Shown: in pieces, positions 52,929-60,613 of the stretch
Layout: each line of letters begins with the position of its first letter
Position numbering within the stretch: the first letter of the stretch is position 1
Source: Chitinophaga jiangningensis
Lineage (GTDB): Bacteria; Bacteroidota; Bacteroidia; Chitinophagales; Chitinophagaceae
Assembly (NCBI RefSeq): GCF_900142605.1
Contig: NZ_FRBL01000006.1
Location: 248,001 to 312,000, forward strand
Length of the DNA: 64,000 bases
Direction of reading: 5' to 3'
Notes under the pieces: generated by a model
Told to the model about the DNA's origin: nothing
The model's database searches: none
The model's input: only the letters and a program-made list of their open reading frames with translations
Program-made: the position numbers and the translations under genes

Positions 52929-53693
52929 ATGAATTTTAATCTGACACAAATCCCGGAAAGGACTCAGAAACCTCGGCAACATGGACTCACTATGGTCATG
53001 GATAAGGGGCTTAGTTTGGAAGAAGCACGTAATTTTTTATCCGCGGCGTCGCCACACGTTGATATCGTTAAGTTAGGTTTTGGTACCTCGTTCGTTACAC
53101 CTAACCTGCGTCAGAAAATTGAGTTGTACCAGGCTGCCAACATCCCTGTGTATTTTGGCGGTACCCTGTTTGAAGCTTTCCTGATTCGTAATCAGTTCGA
53201 AGAATATGTAAGAACCGTTCAGGATTATGGTATTTCCTACATGGAGGTATCCGATGGTTCTATCATCATCCCGCACGCTGAAAAATGCGGCTATATCGAA
53301 AAACTGGCTAAACTGGGGCTCGTATTGAGCGAAGTAGGTTCCAAAGACGCAGAACACATCATCCCGCCATACAAATGGATCGAACTGATGAGCGCTGAAC
53401 TGTCTGCCGGTGCCACTTACGTAATTGCTGAAGCACGCGAAAGCGGTAACGTAGGTATCTATCGTGGTTCCGGTGAGGTGCGCGAAGGACTGGTACAGGA
53501 AATCCTGACACAGATCCCTGCTGAAAAAATTATCTGGGAAGCACCACAAAAAGCGCAACAGCTATACTTCCTGGAACTGGTAGGCTGCAACGCCAACCTC
53601 GGTAACCTGGCTCCGCATGAAGTGATCTCTCTGGAAGCTATGCGCGTAGGGCTGCGTGGAGATACTTTCCACCTGTTCCTCGATAAAGAATAA
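52929..53693 (+). CDS. Phosphosulfolactate synthase (ComA family)
   Basis: A 254-residue TIM-barrel enzyme of the ComA family, which adds sulfite to phosphoenolpyruvate to give phosphosulfolactate, first known from coenzyme M synthesis. Family segments include HGLTMVMDKGLSLEEA, DIVKLGFGTSFV, GGTLFEAFLIRNQ, YMEVSDGSIIIP, YVIAEARESGNVGIY and IWEAPQKAQQLYF. Coenzyme M is not made here, so the product may feed sulfolactate or cysteate, the sulfonate head group of sulfonolipids. aroE follows at 92 bp after a hairpin. Confidence 0.88.
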   Translation: MNFNLTQIPERTQKPRQHGLTMVMDKGLSLEEARNFLSAASPHVDIVKLGFGTSFVTPNLRQKIELYQAANIPVYFGGTLFEAFLIRNQFEEYVRTVQDYGISYMEVSDGSIIIPHAEKCGYIEKLAKLGLVLSEVGSKDAEHIIPPYKWIELMSAELSAGATYVIAEARESGNVGIYRGSGEVREGLVQEILTQIPAEKIIWEAPQKAQQLYFLELVGCNANLGNLAPHEVISLEAMRVGLRGDTFHLFLDKE

Positions 53694-53724
53694 TGATCTC
53701 CTGATTTAGGATCAGCAAATAATA

Positions 53725-53755
53725 GTAGGGATTTTGTGCATCACAAAATCCCTAC
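53725..53755 (+). terminator. Hairpin between the ComA-like gene and aroE
   Basis: GTAGGGATTTTGTG (53725-53738) is perfectly complementary to 53742-53755 with a three-base CAT loop. No long T-run follows, so partial termination or mRNA stabilisation are both possible. Confidence 0.6.
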
Positions 53756-53785
53756 GTCTTTATAAACCTATCAACTAATATCTGC

Positions 53786-54517
53786 ATGAAAACATATGGT
53801 CTTATAGGCTACCCCCTCAGTCATTCCTTCTCCAAAGGGTATTTTGCAGAAAAATTTAAGAAAGAAGCCATTGCCGACTGTGAATACGAAAACTTTCCTA
53901 TCGCGGATATTGCCACTTTTCCAACACTGTTCCACCAGCAGGCAAACCTCCAGGGATTGAATGTAACCATCCCCTATAAGGAAGTGGTCATCCCCTTCCT
54001 GGACGATCTGAGCGATGCCGCACGGGCAATTGGCGCTGTAAACTGCATCCGCCTGGAAGAAGGCCGGAAAATAGGCTATAATACAGACGTAATCGGCTTC
54101 ACCAACTCTTTAAAACCTCTGTTGAAGCCGCATCACACACGCGCACTCGTGCTGGGTACGGGAGGAGCTGCCAAAGCAGTGATGTACGCCCTCCAGCAAC
54201 TGCAGCTACCGTATACGGTGGTGAGTCGCACGGCCAGCGCTGCAGCCGTGGCATATACCTCTCTCGATAAAAAAATAATAGAACAAAACACCCTCATTAT
54301 AAATACCACTCCGCTCGGTATGTACCCGAATGTAGATGCACAGCCGCCAATACCATATGAATTTATTGGCCCTCAGCACCTGTTGTACGACCTGGTATAC
54401 AACCCGCCGGTAACTAGGTTTTTACAACTGGGAGAAGAAAAAGGAGCTGCCATAAAGAATGGGCATGAAATGCTGATTTTGCAGGCAGAGGCAGCGTGGG
54501 AGATTTGGAATAAGTAA
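53786..54517 (+). CDS. aroE: Shikimate dehydrogenase
   Basis: Reduces 3-dehydroshikimate to shikimate with NADPH in aromatic amino-acid synthesis. The 243-residue protein has YPLSHSFSKGYFAEKF (shikimate-binding serines), NVTIPYKE with the catalytic lysine, NTDVIGF with the catalytic aspartate, and the NADP motif GTGGAAKAV. It is slightly short for AroE (usually about 270), as in other Bacteroidota. No other aro gene is nearby. It ends just before hairpin element F. Confidence 0.95.
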   Translation: MKTYGLIGYPLSHSFSKGYFAEKFKKEAIADCEYENFPIADIATFPTLFHQQANLQGLNVTIPYKEVVIPFLDDLSDAARAIGAVNCIRLEEGRKIGYNTDVIGFTNSLKPLLKPHHTRALVLGTGGAAKAVMYALQQLQLPYTVVSRTASAAAVAYTSLDKKIIEQNTLIINTTPLGMYPNVDAQPPIPYEFIGPQHLLYDLVYNPPVTRFLQLGEEKGAAIKNGHEMLILQAEAAWEIWNK

Positions 54518-54523
54518 TTATTA

Positions 54524-54592
54524 AAACCTTCATCGTCTGCCTTTGGCAGACGATGAAGGTTTGAGCCGGGACCGAAGGTCCCGGCTCAAACC
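54524..54592. repeat. Paired triloop hairpin element, copy F
   Basis: Hairpin 1: 54524-54541 with 54545-54562 (18 bp, TTT loop). Hairpin 2: 54558-54573 with 54577-54592 (16 bp, GAA loop). GGTTT at 54558-54562 is shared by both stems, so they exclude each other. It fills the gap between the convergent aroE and methyltransferase genes. Confidence 0.85.
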
Positions 54593-54596
54593 TAAT

Positions 54597-55394
54597 TTAT
54601 TGTGGCTTAATCATGTAATACACGCAGGTAGTCAGGAAATCCCTGAAGTAAGGAATAGCGGCAATAGGTCCGAACTGTTTCTTCGCGCTCACCCCAAATT
54701 TATATTTGTAAATAGGATTGATCAGGTAAAACCGGCGCTGCGTAATATTATACCCCTGACGTTTTACATAACGCTCAAAACGCTCAATGGAAATACCGGT
54801 ATCCTTCACTTCCATCAGGTCAATAATCACATCCTGCTTTTCCCCGAACGCCTTCAGTACACCCTTGTAGAGCGGCCTTGGCAGCAAATGAATGTAAGGC
54901 ACCATGCTCAGGAATTTATTCCGGCATATCTGCTGATGCCCGCCATGCGGCATATACCAAGGTGGAAACCCAAAATAGATTTGCCCCTTCGGACTCAGCA
55001 ACTGCTTCATATGACCAATGATCTTCTCCTGGTCGGGGATGTGCTCAATGGCATCTTTGAGGATGATAATATCGAAAGAGTTTCGGAACTCCCCTAAAAA
55101 ATCAACATCATAAATGTTTTTGGCTATGAGCTTCAGCTGCCCGCTGGCAACGTGCGGTTCAAGAAAGCTGGTAGCCAGCTCAATCCTGTAAGGCACCAGG
55201 TCTACTCCAACGCACTGGCAACCCATTTCCAGGAACGGTGTAAGCACTCCGCCTTCTCCGCAACCCACTTCCATCACCCGCAGGCCCTTTAAGTCGGGGA
55301 ATTCCTGCTGTATAAAAGGGATCACATAGTCGCGCGAGTTATCCACCTGTTGCTGGTAACGTAATCTGGCGTCTTTATGATGTTCTAATGACAT
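54597..55394 (-). CDS. Class I SAM-dependent methyltransferase
   Basis: A 265-residue methyltransferase. Motif I is VMEVGCGEGGVLTPFLEMG (about residues 39-57), followed by the acidic strand end CVGVDLVPYRIELA and the motif IV region DIIILKDAIEHIPD. The C-terminal 100 residues contain aromatic and basic segments (FGFPPWYMPHGGHQQICRNK) typical of ubiquinone/small-molecule or glycan-type methyltransferases. The substrate is unknown. It is divergent from truB, with 73 bp between starts. Confidence 0.85.
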   Translation of the reverse strand: MSLEHHKDARLRYQQQVDNSRDYVIPFIQQEFPDLKGLRVMEVGCGEGGVLTPFLEMGCQCVGVDLVPYRIELATSFLEPHVASGQLKLIAKNIYDVDFLGEFRNSFDIIILKDAIEHIPDQEKIIGHMKQLLSPKGQIYFGFPPWYMPHGGHQQICRNKFLSMVPYIHLLPRPLYKGVLKAFGEKQDVIIDLMEVKDTGISIERFERYVKRQGYNITQRRFYLINPIYKYKFGVSAKKQFGPIAAIPYFRDFLTTCVYYMIKPQ

Positions 55395-55455
55395 AATTTG
55401 AAAATTCCGTGAAAATAGTCAAAAAAAGCAAAACTGAAACCTGATCGCTTAAAGC

Positions 55456-55463
55456 TATCTTTG
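55456..55463 (+). promoter_or_regulatory. -7 promoter element abutting truB
   Basis: TATCTTTG lies only 4 bases before the truB ATG (55468), so transcription would begin at or next to the start codon. A CTG 19 bases upstream could be a weak -33. Confidence 0.55.
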
Positions 55464-55467
55464 CAAA

Positions 55468-56157
55468 ATGCAAACTGAAGAAAAAACAAAATTCCAGGAA
55501 GGGGCGGTTATACTCATCAACAAGCCGCTGACATGGACTTCCTTTGACGTTGTACGCAAGATCAGAAATACGACCAAAGCCAAAGTAGGACACGCTGGTA
55601 CACTCGACCCGCTGGCTACCGGCCTGCTCATTTGCTGCACAGGCAAAATGACCAAAAAAATAAATGAATATCAGGCACAGGAAAAAGAATATACCGGCAC
55701 CTTTACACTCGGTGCTACCACACCTACTTTTGACCTGGAATCTGATCCGGAAAATCATAAAGATACCAGCCACCTCACTGAAGACGCTATACACGCAGCT
55801 ACGCAGCAATTCCTCGGAGAAATAATGCAGCTACCGCCCATACACTCCGCCATCAAGCAAAATGGTAAACCTATCTATCACCTTGCCCGCCAGGGGGTGG
55901 AAGTAAAAGTGGAGCCACGCAAAGTGACCATCAAAGAATTTGAAATCACTAAAATTGAAATGCCGGTAGTGCATTTCAGAGTAGTATGTAGCACGGGTAC
56001 GTATATACGTTCCCTGGCAAATGACTTCGGCGCTGCGCTGGGTGTGGGCGGTTACATGAGCAGCTTATGCCGCACCCGCATAGGGGAGTTTAAGCTGGAA
56101 GATGCAGAAGAGATGAATGATTTTATAGAGAAAAATACCGTTAAGAAAGAAGATTAA
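55468..56157 (+). CDS. truB: tRNA pseudouridine-55 synthase
   Basis: Converts U55 of the T-psi-C loop of tRNAs to pseudouridine and acts as a tRNA chaperone. The 229-residue protein has the family signature KVGHAGTLDPLATG with catalytic D47, the KEYTGTFTLGATTPTFDLES segment and VVCSTGTYIRSLANDFGAAL. There is no C-terminal PUA-like extension, so it is the short form. It may be transcribed as a leaderless mRNA. A cloverleaf-like inverted repeat lies 13 bases after its stop. Confidence 0.96.
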   Translation: MQTEEKTKFQEGAVILINKPLTWTSFDVVRKIRNTTKAKVGHAGTLDPLATGLLICCTGKMTKKINEYQAQEKEYTGTFTLGATTPTFDLESDPENHKDTSHLTEDAIHAATQQFLGEIMQLPPIHSAIKQNGKPIYHLARQGVEVKVEPRKVTIKEFEITKIEMPVVHFRVVCSTGTYIRSLANDFGAALGVGGYMSSLCRTRIGEFKLEDAEEMNDFIEKNTVKKED

Positions 56158-56170
56158 GTTATACTGTAAT

Positions 56171-56288
56171 AGCTGTATCAAAAGTGCTTGCTGGGCCGCG
56201 CGGAGCGCGGAATCCACCCAACCGAAACCGAAGGTTTCGGTTACTGATTTTCGGGCCAGGGAAACCCTGAACTGCTTTTGATACAGCT
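56171..56288. repeat. Three-armed hairpin element G closed by a long stem
   Basis: A 14-bp perfect closing stem (56171-56184 with 56275-56288) encloses three hairpins. These are 56196-56201/56205-56210 (GGA loop), 56220-56229/56233-56242 (GAA loop) and 56257-56261/56265-56269 (AAA loop), giving a cloverleaf-like fold. It fills the space between the convergent truB and TamL genes. It is not a tRNA: there is no T-loop sequence and the arms do not fit. Confidence 0.8.
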
Positions 56289-56295
56289 ATGTTAA

Positions 56296-58731
56296 CTAGA
56301 AAGGATAACCAATTGCTACGTTCCAGATAATATTTTCCCTTCTCCAGCTGCCACTGCCCAGGTTCCATTCACTTACATACCAGCCGTTTTTATTGCCGGT
56401 GAAATAAGGTACTTTCAGCGGTATACCCCAATCCAGCCTGATCAGGAAGAAAGAGAAATCGAGCCGCAGGCCGGCACCGGTACCAATGGCCAGATCGTGA
56501 TACAACTGATTGATGTTAAACGCTGATCCCGGGCGGTCCGGATCATCCTTGATCATCCAGATATTACCCATATCCAGGAAGGTAGCGCCTTTCAGTTTGA
56601 TGGTGCCTCCAAACATCTTTAACAGATCGAACCGGAATTCCACATTGCCTTCCAGCTTCATATCCCCTGTTTGATCCGGGAAGATCTCTGCGGTAGAAGA
56701 GCTGTCTTTATAGGAGCCTGGCCCCAGGGTACGGAGCCGCCATGCGCGGATACTGTTTGGCCCACCGGCGGTAAACTGCCTCACATAGGGCAATACCTGT
56801 GAATAACTGTACGGAATACCAATACCTGCATATACCCTGGTAGCTAATCCGCTATGGATGCCCAGTTTCCAGTAGTGGCGGTAATCGGCTTCTATTTTCA
56901 CGAAGTTGGAAATGCCCACTTTGGTAATGGTTTCCAGGTTCGATTTTTTATTGGTGGCAGCGCTGATAAGGCTGTTGATCCCGTTGAGCCACAGGCCTGA
57001 TTCTTCCAGGTTGATGCGGAAGTAGGTGTAGTGGTTCTGGTGTAGCACATCGTTGTTGCTGTAGATATAGGAAATGTTTTCGCCGCCTATCAATGCAGGT
57101 TCGAAGCTGCGTTTGAGGTAAGGGTTAGGGTCTACTACGGTATCCTTGAAATAAGGATTGAGGTTTACCCCTACGTAGTTTAACGTAAACGGACGCACGA
57201 TCCAGCGGCGGTAGGTGCTGGAATTCCAGTCGTACCCATAGGAAAGATTGATACTGGTGATGTCAAACTTTTCCACACGGGAAAGGTAGTTAGCACCTAC
57301 GGTGAGTCTGGTTTTTACATTGGAACGCGGGTTTTGATGGATGTTAAATGGCAGCGCAAACCGTGGCCAGGTGAATCCGAATTCTCCCCCAAACTGCTTG
57401 GATTGCAGGGTCCATTTATTATTCGGGTCTTTGATCAGTTCAATCCCGGTATTAAGGCCGAAGCCAAACTGGGTAGCCGTTTTTCCCAGGTTGATATGGC
57501 GGTAGATCAGGCTCACGCCACTTCCCAGCAGGTAATCGGAGCTGTTGCTTACCTCAAAGTTGACCGCCACTTCCTGCTTTTTGCGCGGGGTGAGCATCAG
57601 GTAGGCATCCAGGGCGTTAGTGGTATCCTTTGCTTCCTTGTATTGGAGGGTTACAAATAGCCACAGGCCAAGGTCGTACAGCTTATTGATGGTATTGTTA
57701 TACTGCTGCAGGGAGTATACTTCTCCGGGGCGCAGCAGGATGGATTTCGACAGTATTTTAGGGCGCAGCATTTCCTGGTGCTGGCGGATGGTGATGTATT
57801 TGCGCACATCCTGTTTAAAGCTGGTATCGTTGATATTGGCGTTAATCGGGAAATCAGGATAGGCATAAATCCGGCGGATGTGGTATTTCTGCCATTCGCT
57901 GAAGGCGCTGTCCTCCGGATTTTTGATAATGATCTCCACGTTCATGGTAGGTTTTTCCCTGCCTTTATTTTCATTGAAGATGTTAACGAAGCCTTCGAAG
58001 GGGTTCAGCGGGTTTTTAAACAAGGCCTTATTAAGGGTGTCTACACTAAATTCTATCGCATCGCGGTTAAACTTGTAATAACCGGCATCCTTGATGATGC
58101 GGGTGAGGCGTTCCCTTTCGCTGCTGAAGTTGGCCGATTTGAAGGTATTCCCTTTTTTGATCATCGACAGCCTTTCGTTGGCCTTTACCACCGCCATGAT
58201 GTTGGAGTCAGGCACATTATACGTGATCTGGTCAATCACGAAGTTCCTGCCTGTATTGGCATTATAGGTAACGCTGGTTTTACGGTTTTGGGTGACGGTA
58301 TCAACGGTTACGGTGGCGTAGAAATAACCCTGGTTATGCAGGTAGCTGGTCATACGGTCCAGCGATTCCTTCAGCTTGGTGGTATCGAAAATGGAAGGCT
58401 CTTCCAGGTTACGTTCTGCCAGTACGATGTTCCAGAACCAGTTGGATTTTTTCTCGTTATACTTCTGGTTGTAGAGCCATACTTTGATGCGGGTGTTGAG
58501 CAGCCTGGAGTTAGGCTGCGCTACCATCAGGGATTTGGAGGAGAGGTCGCTACGGATCTCCTGTTTCTCCGAATTGAGGATATCGCCCTGTACATTGAAC
58601 TTGCTGCTTACGTAAAGCGACTGGTTCTGCTGCAGGTATTTAGTATTGGAGCATGCGCCCAACAACAGCACTACGGCCAGTAACAGTACATATTTCAGCA
58701 GGGATGTCCTTTTATTCTGTGGCGGCTGCAT
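56296..58731 (-). CDS. BamA/TamA-family outer-membrane lipoprotein (TamL-like)
   Basis: An 811-residue outer-membrane protein of the Omp85 superfamily. An N-terminal lipobox (LLLGAC, Cys about 27) makes it a lipoprotein, the Bacteroidota TamL variant. POTRA-like domains occupy about residues 60-420 (GYFYATVTVDTVTQN, DAGYYKFNRDAIEFSVDTLN, LYDLGLWLFVTLQYKEAKDT). The C-terminal barrel has the VRQFTAGGPNSIRAWRLRTL loop, matching the RGF-type lid, and ends VAIGYPF. The frame opens at 58845, but the start at 58731 (MQPPQNKRTSLLKY) gives the lipoprotein signal. It probably assembles or exports envelope proteins. Confidence 0.93.
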   Translation of the reverse strand: MQPPQNKRTSLLKYVLLLAVVLLLGACSNTKYLQQNQSLYVSSKFNVQGDILNSEKQEIRSDLSSKSLMVAQPNSRLLNTRIKVWLYNQKYNEKKSNWFWNIVLAERNLEEPSIFDTTKLKESLDRMTSYLHNQGYFYATVTVDTVTQNRKTSVTYNANTGRNFVIDQITYNVPDSNIMAVVKANERLSMIKKGNTFKSANFSSERERLTRIIKDAGYYKFNRDAIEFSVDTLNKALFKNPLNPFEGFVNIFNENKGREKPTMNVEIIIKNPEDSAFSEWQKYHIRRIYAYPDFPINANINDTSFKQDVRKYITIRQHQEMLRPKILSKSILLRPGEVYSLQQYNNTINKLYDLGLWLFVTLQYKEAKDTTNALDAYLMLTPRKKQEVAVNFEVSNSSDYLLGSGVSLIYRHINLGKTATQFGFGLNTGIELIKDPNNKWTLQSKQFGGEFGFTWPRFALPFNIHQNPRSNVKTRLTVGANYLSRVEKFDITSINLSYGYDWNSSTYRRWIVRPFTLNYVGVNLNPYFKDTVVDPNPYLKRSFEPALIGGENISYIYSNNDVLHQNHYTYFRINLEESGLWLNGINSLISAATNKKSNLETITKVGISNFVKIEADYRHYWKLGIHSGLATRVYAGIGIPYSYSQVLPYVRQFTAGGPNSIRAWRLRTLGPGSYKDSSSTAEIFPDQTGDMKLEGNVEFRFDLLKMFGGTIKLKGATFLDMGNIWMIKDDPDRPGSAFNINQLYHDLAIGTGAGLRLDFSFFLIRLDWGIPLKVPYFTGNKNGWYVSEWNLGSGSWRRENIIWNVAIGYPF

Positions 58732-58835
58732 CACGGGCGAAAACGTTATAAATATTTTAGTAAGGAAAATTGCTGACATGAGGGCTACACGGCCTGTTCT
58801 TGGCTGATTAAAAGAAATCGTGTAGGTTTGGGCCC

Positions 58836-59576
58836 ATGTTGTCAAAGGCGCAAATTAAATATATTCAATCATTACAGCACAAAAAAAACCGTCAAAAATC
58901 CAGCCAGTATATTGCGGAAGGGGATAAGATTGTGCAGGAACTGCTATTGGCCGGTATGCCGGTGAAAGCCGTGTATGCCACTGCCGGGTGGATTTCAGAC
59001 CATGCGGAAGTACTGAAAAGACTGGATGCTTCGGCGGTGTATACCGTTGAAGAAGCGGTGCTGAAACAATTGAGCGCCCTTACTACGCCCAACAAGGCGA
59101 TGGCCCTGCTGGATATGCCTGCTGCCAGTGCCCAGCTGCCTGGTGAAGGTACCCTGGTGCTGGCCCTGGAAGCAATTCAGGACCCCGGTAATATGGGTAC
59201 CATCATTCGTATTGCCGACTGGTTTGGTATCCGGGAAATTGTTTGCTCTCCGGACTGTGTGGATGTGTATAACCCCAAAACCATACAGGCCACCATGGGT
59301 AGCATTGCCCGTGTTCGTATATCCGAAACCGATATAAAGTCATTCCTGGAAAATACCAGCCTGCCTTCTTACGCAGCCACGCTGCATGGGAAGGACATCA
59401 CCGCCTTTTCCAAACTTACGGAAGGCATTATCCTCATTGGTAACGAAGGGCGGGGCCTTTCCGAAGAGGTGACTGCCGCCGCTACCCACCAGATCACCAT
59501 TCCCCGACTGGGCGGTGCCGAATCGCTCAACGCAGCCGTTGCCACAGGCATCATCTGCGGTCGCTTACTGATATGA
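58836..59576 (+). CDS. TrmH/SpoU family RNA 2'-O-methyltransferase
   Basis: A 246-residue SPOUT (trefoil-knot) methyltransferase that methylates ribose in tRNA or rRNA. An N-terminal substrate-binding domain (1-80) is followed by the SpoU domain with motif 1 IQDPGNMGTIIRIADW, motif 2 IILIGNEGRGLS and motif 3 IPRLGGAESLNAAVA. The target RNA cannot be read from the sequence; RlmB and YsgA-like are the nearest classes. The stop codon overlaps the next start (ATGA), so the two are translationally coupled. Confidence 0.93.
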   Translation: MLSKAQIKYIQSLQHKKNRQKSSQYIAEGDKIVQELLLAGMPVKAVYATAGWISDHAEVLKRLDASAVYTVEEAVLKQLSALTTPNKAMALLDMPAASAQLPGEGTLVLALEAIQDPGNMGTIIRIADWFGIREIVCSPDCVDVYNPKTIQATMGSIARVRISETDIKSFLENTSLPSYAATLHGKDITAFSKLTEGIILIGNEGRGLSEEVTAAATHQITIPRLGGAESLNAAVATGIICGRLLI

Positions 59577-60613
59577 GACTCTTCCTGCTGATATGCATAA
59601 CCCTGCTGTTTGCCAGCTGCCACCCTGCGGTGGAGCGGCATCCGGAACCTGCTTTCTATTTCTGGAAACAAAGCTGGACGGGCAACCCCGTTGAATTGCA
59701 ATACCTGCGCCAGCTGCCTGCCCAAAAGCTGTACATCAAAATGTTTGATGTAACGCCTGATGCCGTGAGCGGAAAACCTATACCGGTAGCGGTATTTAAC
59801 CAGCAGGTACCACTCCCCGCGGAGCAGCCGGTAGTACCGGTGGTTTTTATCATGAACGAGGTATGGGCGCAGCTGAAAGACTCCCTGGCCATGGCAGATT
59901 TTACAGGGAAAACAACCCGTTTACTGGAAAGCCTGACGAAGACACTGCCCGGCAAAAGTATTAGTGAGATACAGATTGACTGCGACTGGACGCAAACTTC
60001 CTCATCTCCCTATTTCAACTACTTAACAAAGCTAAAGGAACAACCCTTTTTTAAAGGGAAAACCATATCCGCCACCATCCGCATGCACCAGGTGAAATAC
60101 CGGACCAGCAGCGGCACCCCGCCGGTAGACAAAGGACTGCTCATGTGCTATAACATGGGCGACCTCCGCAAAGCCGGCGACCATAACTCCATCCTGGACC
60201 TGGAAACTATGAAAGCCTATATCGGCAGCGACCGTATTTCAAATTATCCTTTACCTTTGGACATCGCTTTGCCGCTGTTTAACTGGACGGTACTGTTTGA
60301 ACAGGGGCAATACAAAGGAATCCTGCGAAACATCGGAGAAACTGAACTAAGCAACCATGAATTGTTTATACCTCAGGGCAAACAACTGTTTGTGGTGAAA
60401 AATGATACGCTGATAAACGGATACCTGCTGCGAAAAGGAAGTGAATTGCGCAGGGAAATCACGAACGTAAAATTGCTGAAATCCGCTGCCAACCTACTTG
60501 CTGAGCAAAAGCAGGATTACAGCCCAACTATCATTTTTTATCACCTGGATGCTGCCACCTTGAAAAATTATCCATTGCATGAACTACAAGAAATTTATCG
60601 CCTTTTCAATTAG
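59573..60613 (+). CDS. Lipoprotein, DUF3142-like, TrmH operon
   Basis: A 346-residue lipoprotein with lipobox LLFASC (Cys16). The mature part resembles a TIM-barrel fold of the DUF3142 kind: EIQIDCDWTQTSSSPYFNYL reads like the end of a barrel strand carrying acidic residues, and MCYNMGDLRKAGDHNSILDL is a later strand. This is a tentative fold assignment and no activity is known. Its start overlaps the trmH stop by 4 bases and its end overlaps the next start by 35 bases, so the three form a tight operon. Confidence 0.65.
   Translation: MRLFLLICITLLFASCHPAVERHPEPAFYFWKQSWTGNPVELQYLRQLPAQKLYIKMFDVTPDAVSGKPIPVAVFNQQVPLPAEQPVVPVVFIMNEVWAQLKDSLAMADFTGKTTRLLESLTKTLPGKSISEIQIDCDWTQTSSSPYFNYLTKLKEQPFFKGKTISATIRMHQVKYRTSSGTPPVDKGLLMCYNMGDLRKAGDHNSILDLETMKAYIGSDRISNYPLPLDIALPLFNWTVLFEQGQYKGILRNIGETELSNHELFIPQGKQLFVVKNDTLINGYLLRKGSELRREITNVKLLKSAANLLAEQKQDYSPTIIFYHLDAATLKNYPLHELQEIYRLFN

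Noticed and set aside
56171..56288. Cloverleaf-like element considered as a tRNA or tmRNA
   Set aside because: There is no T-loop GGTTCRANTCC, no acceptor CCA context, and arm lengths and loops (three bases) do not fit.
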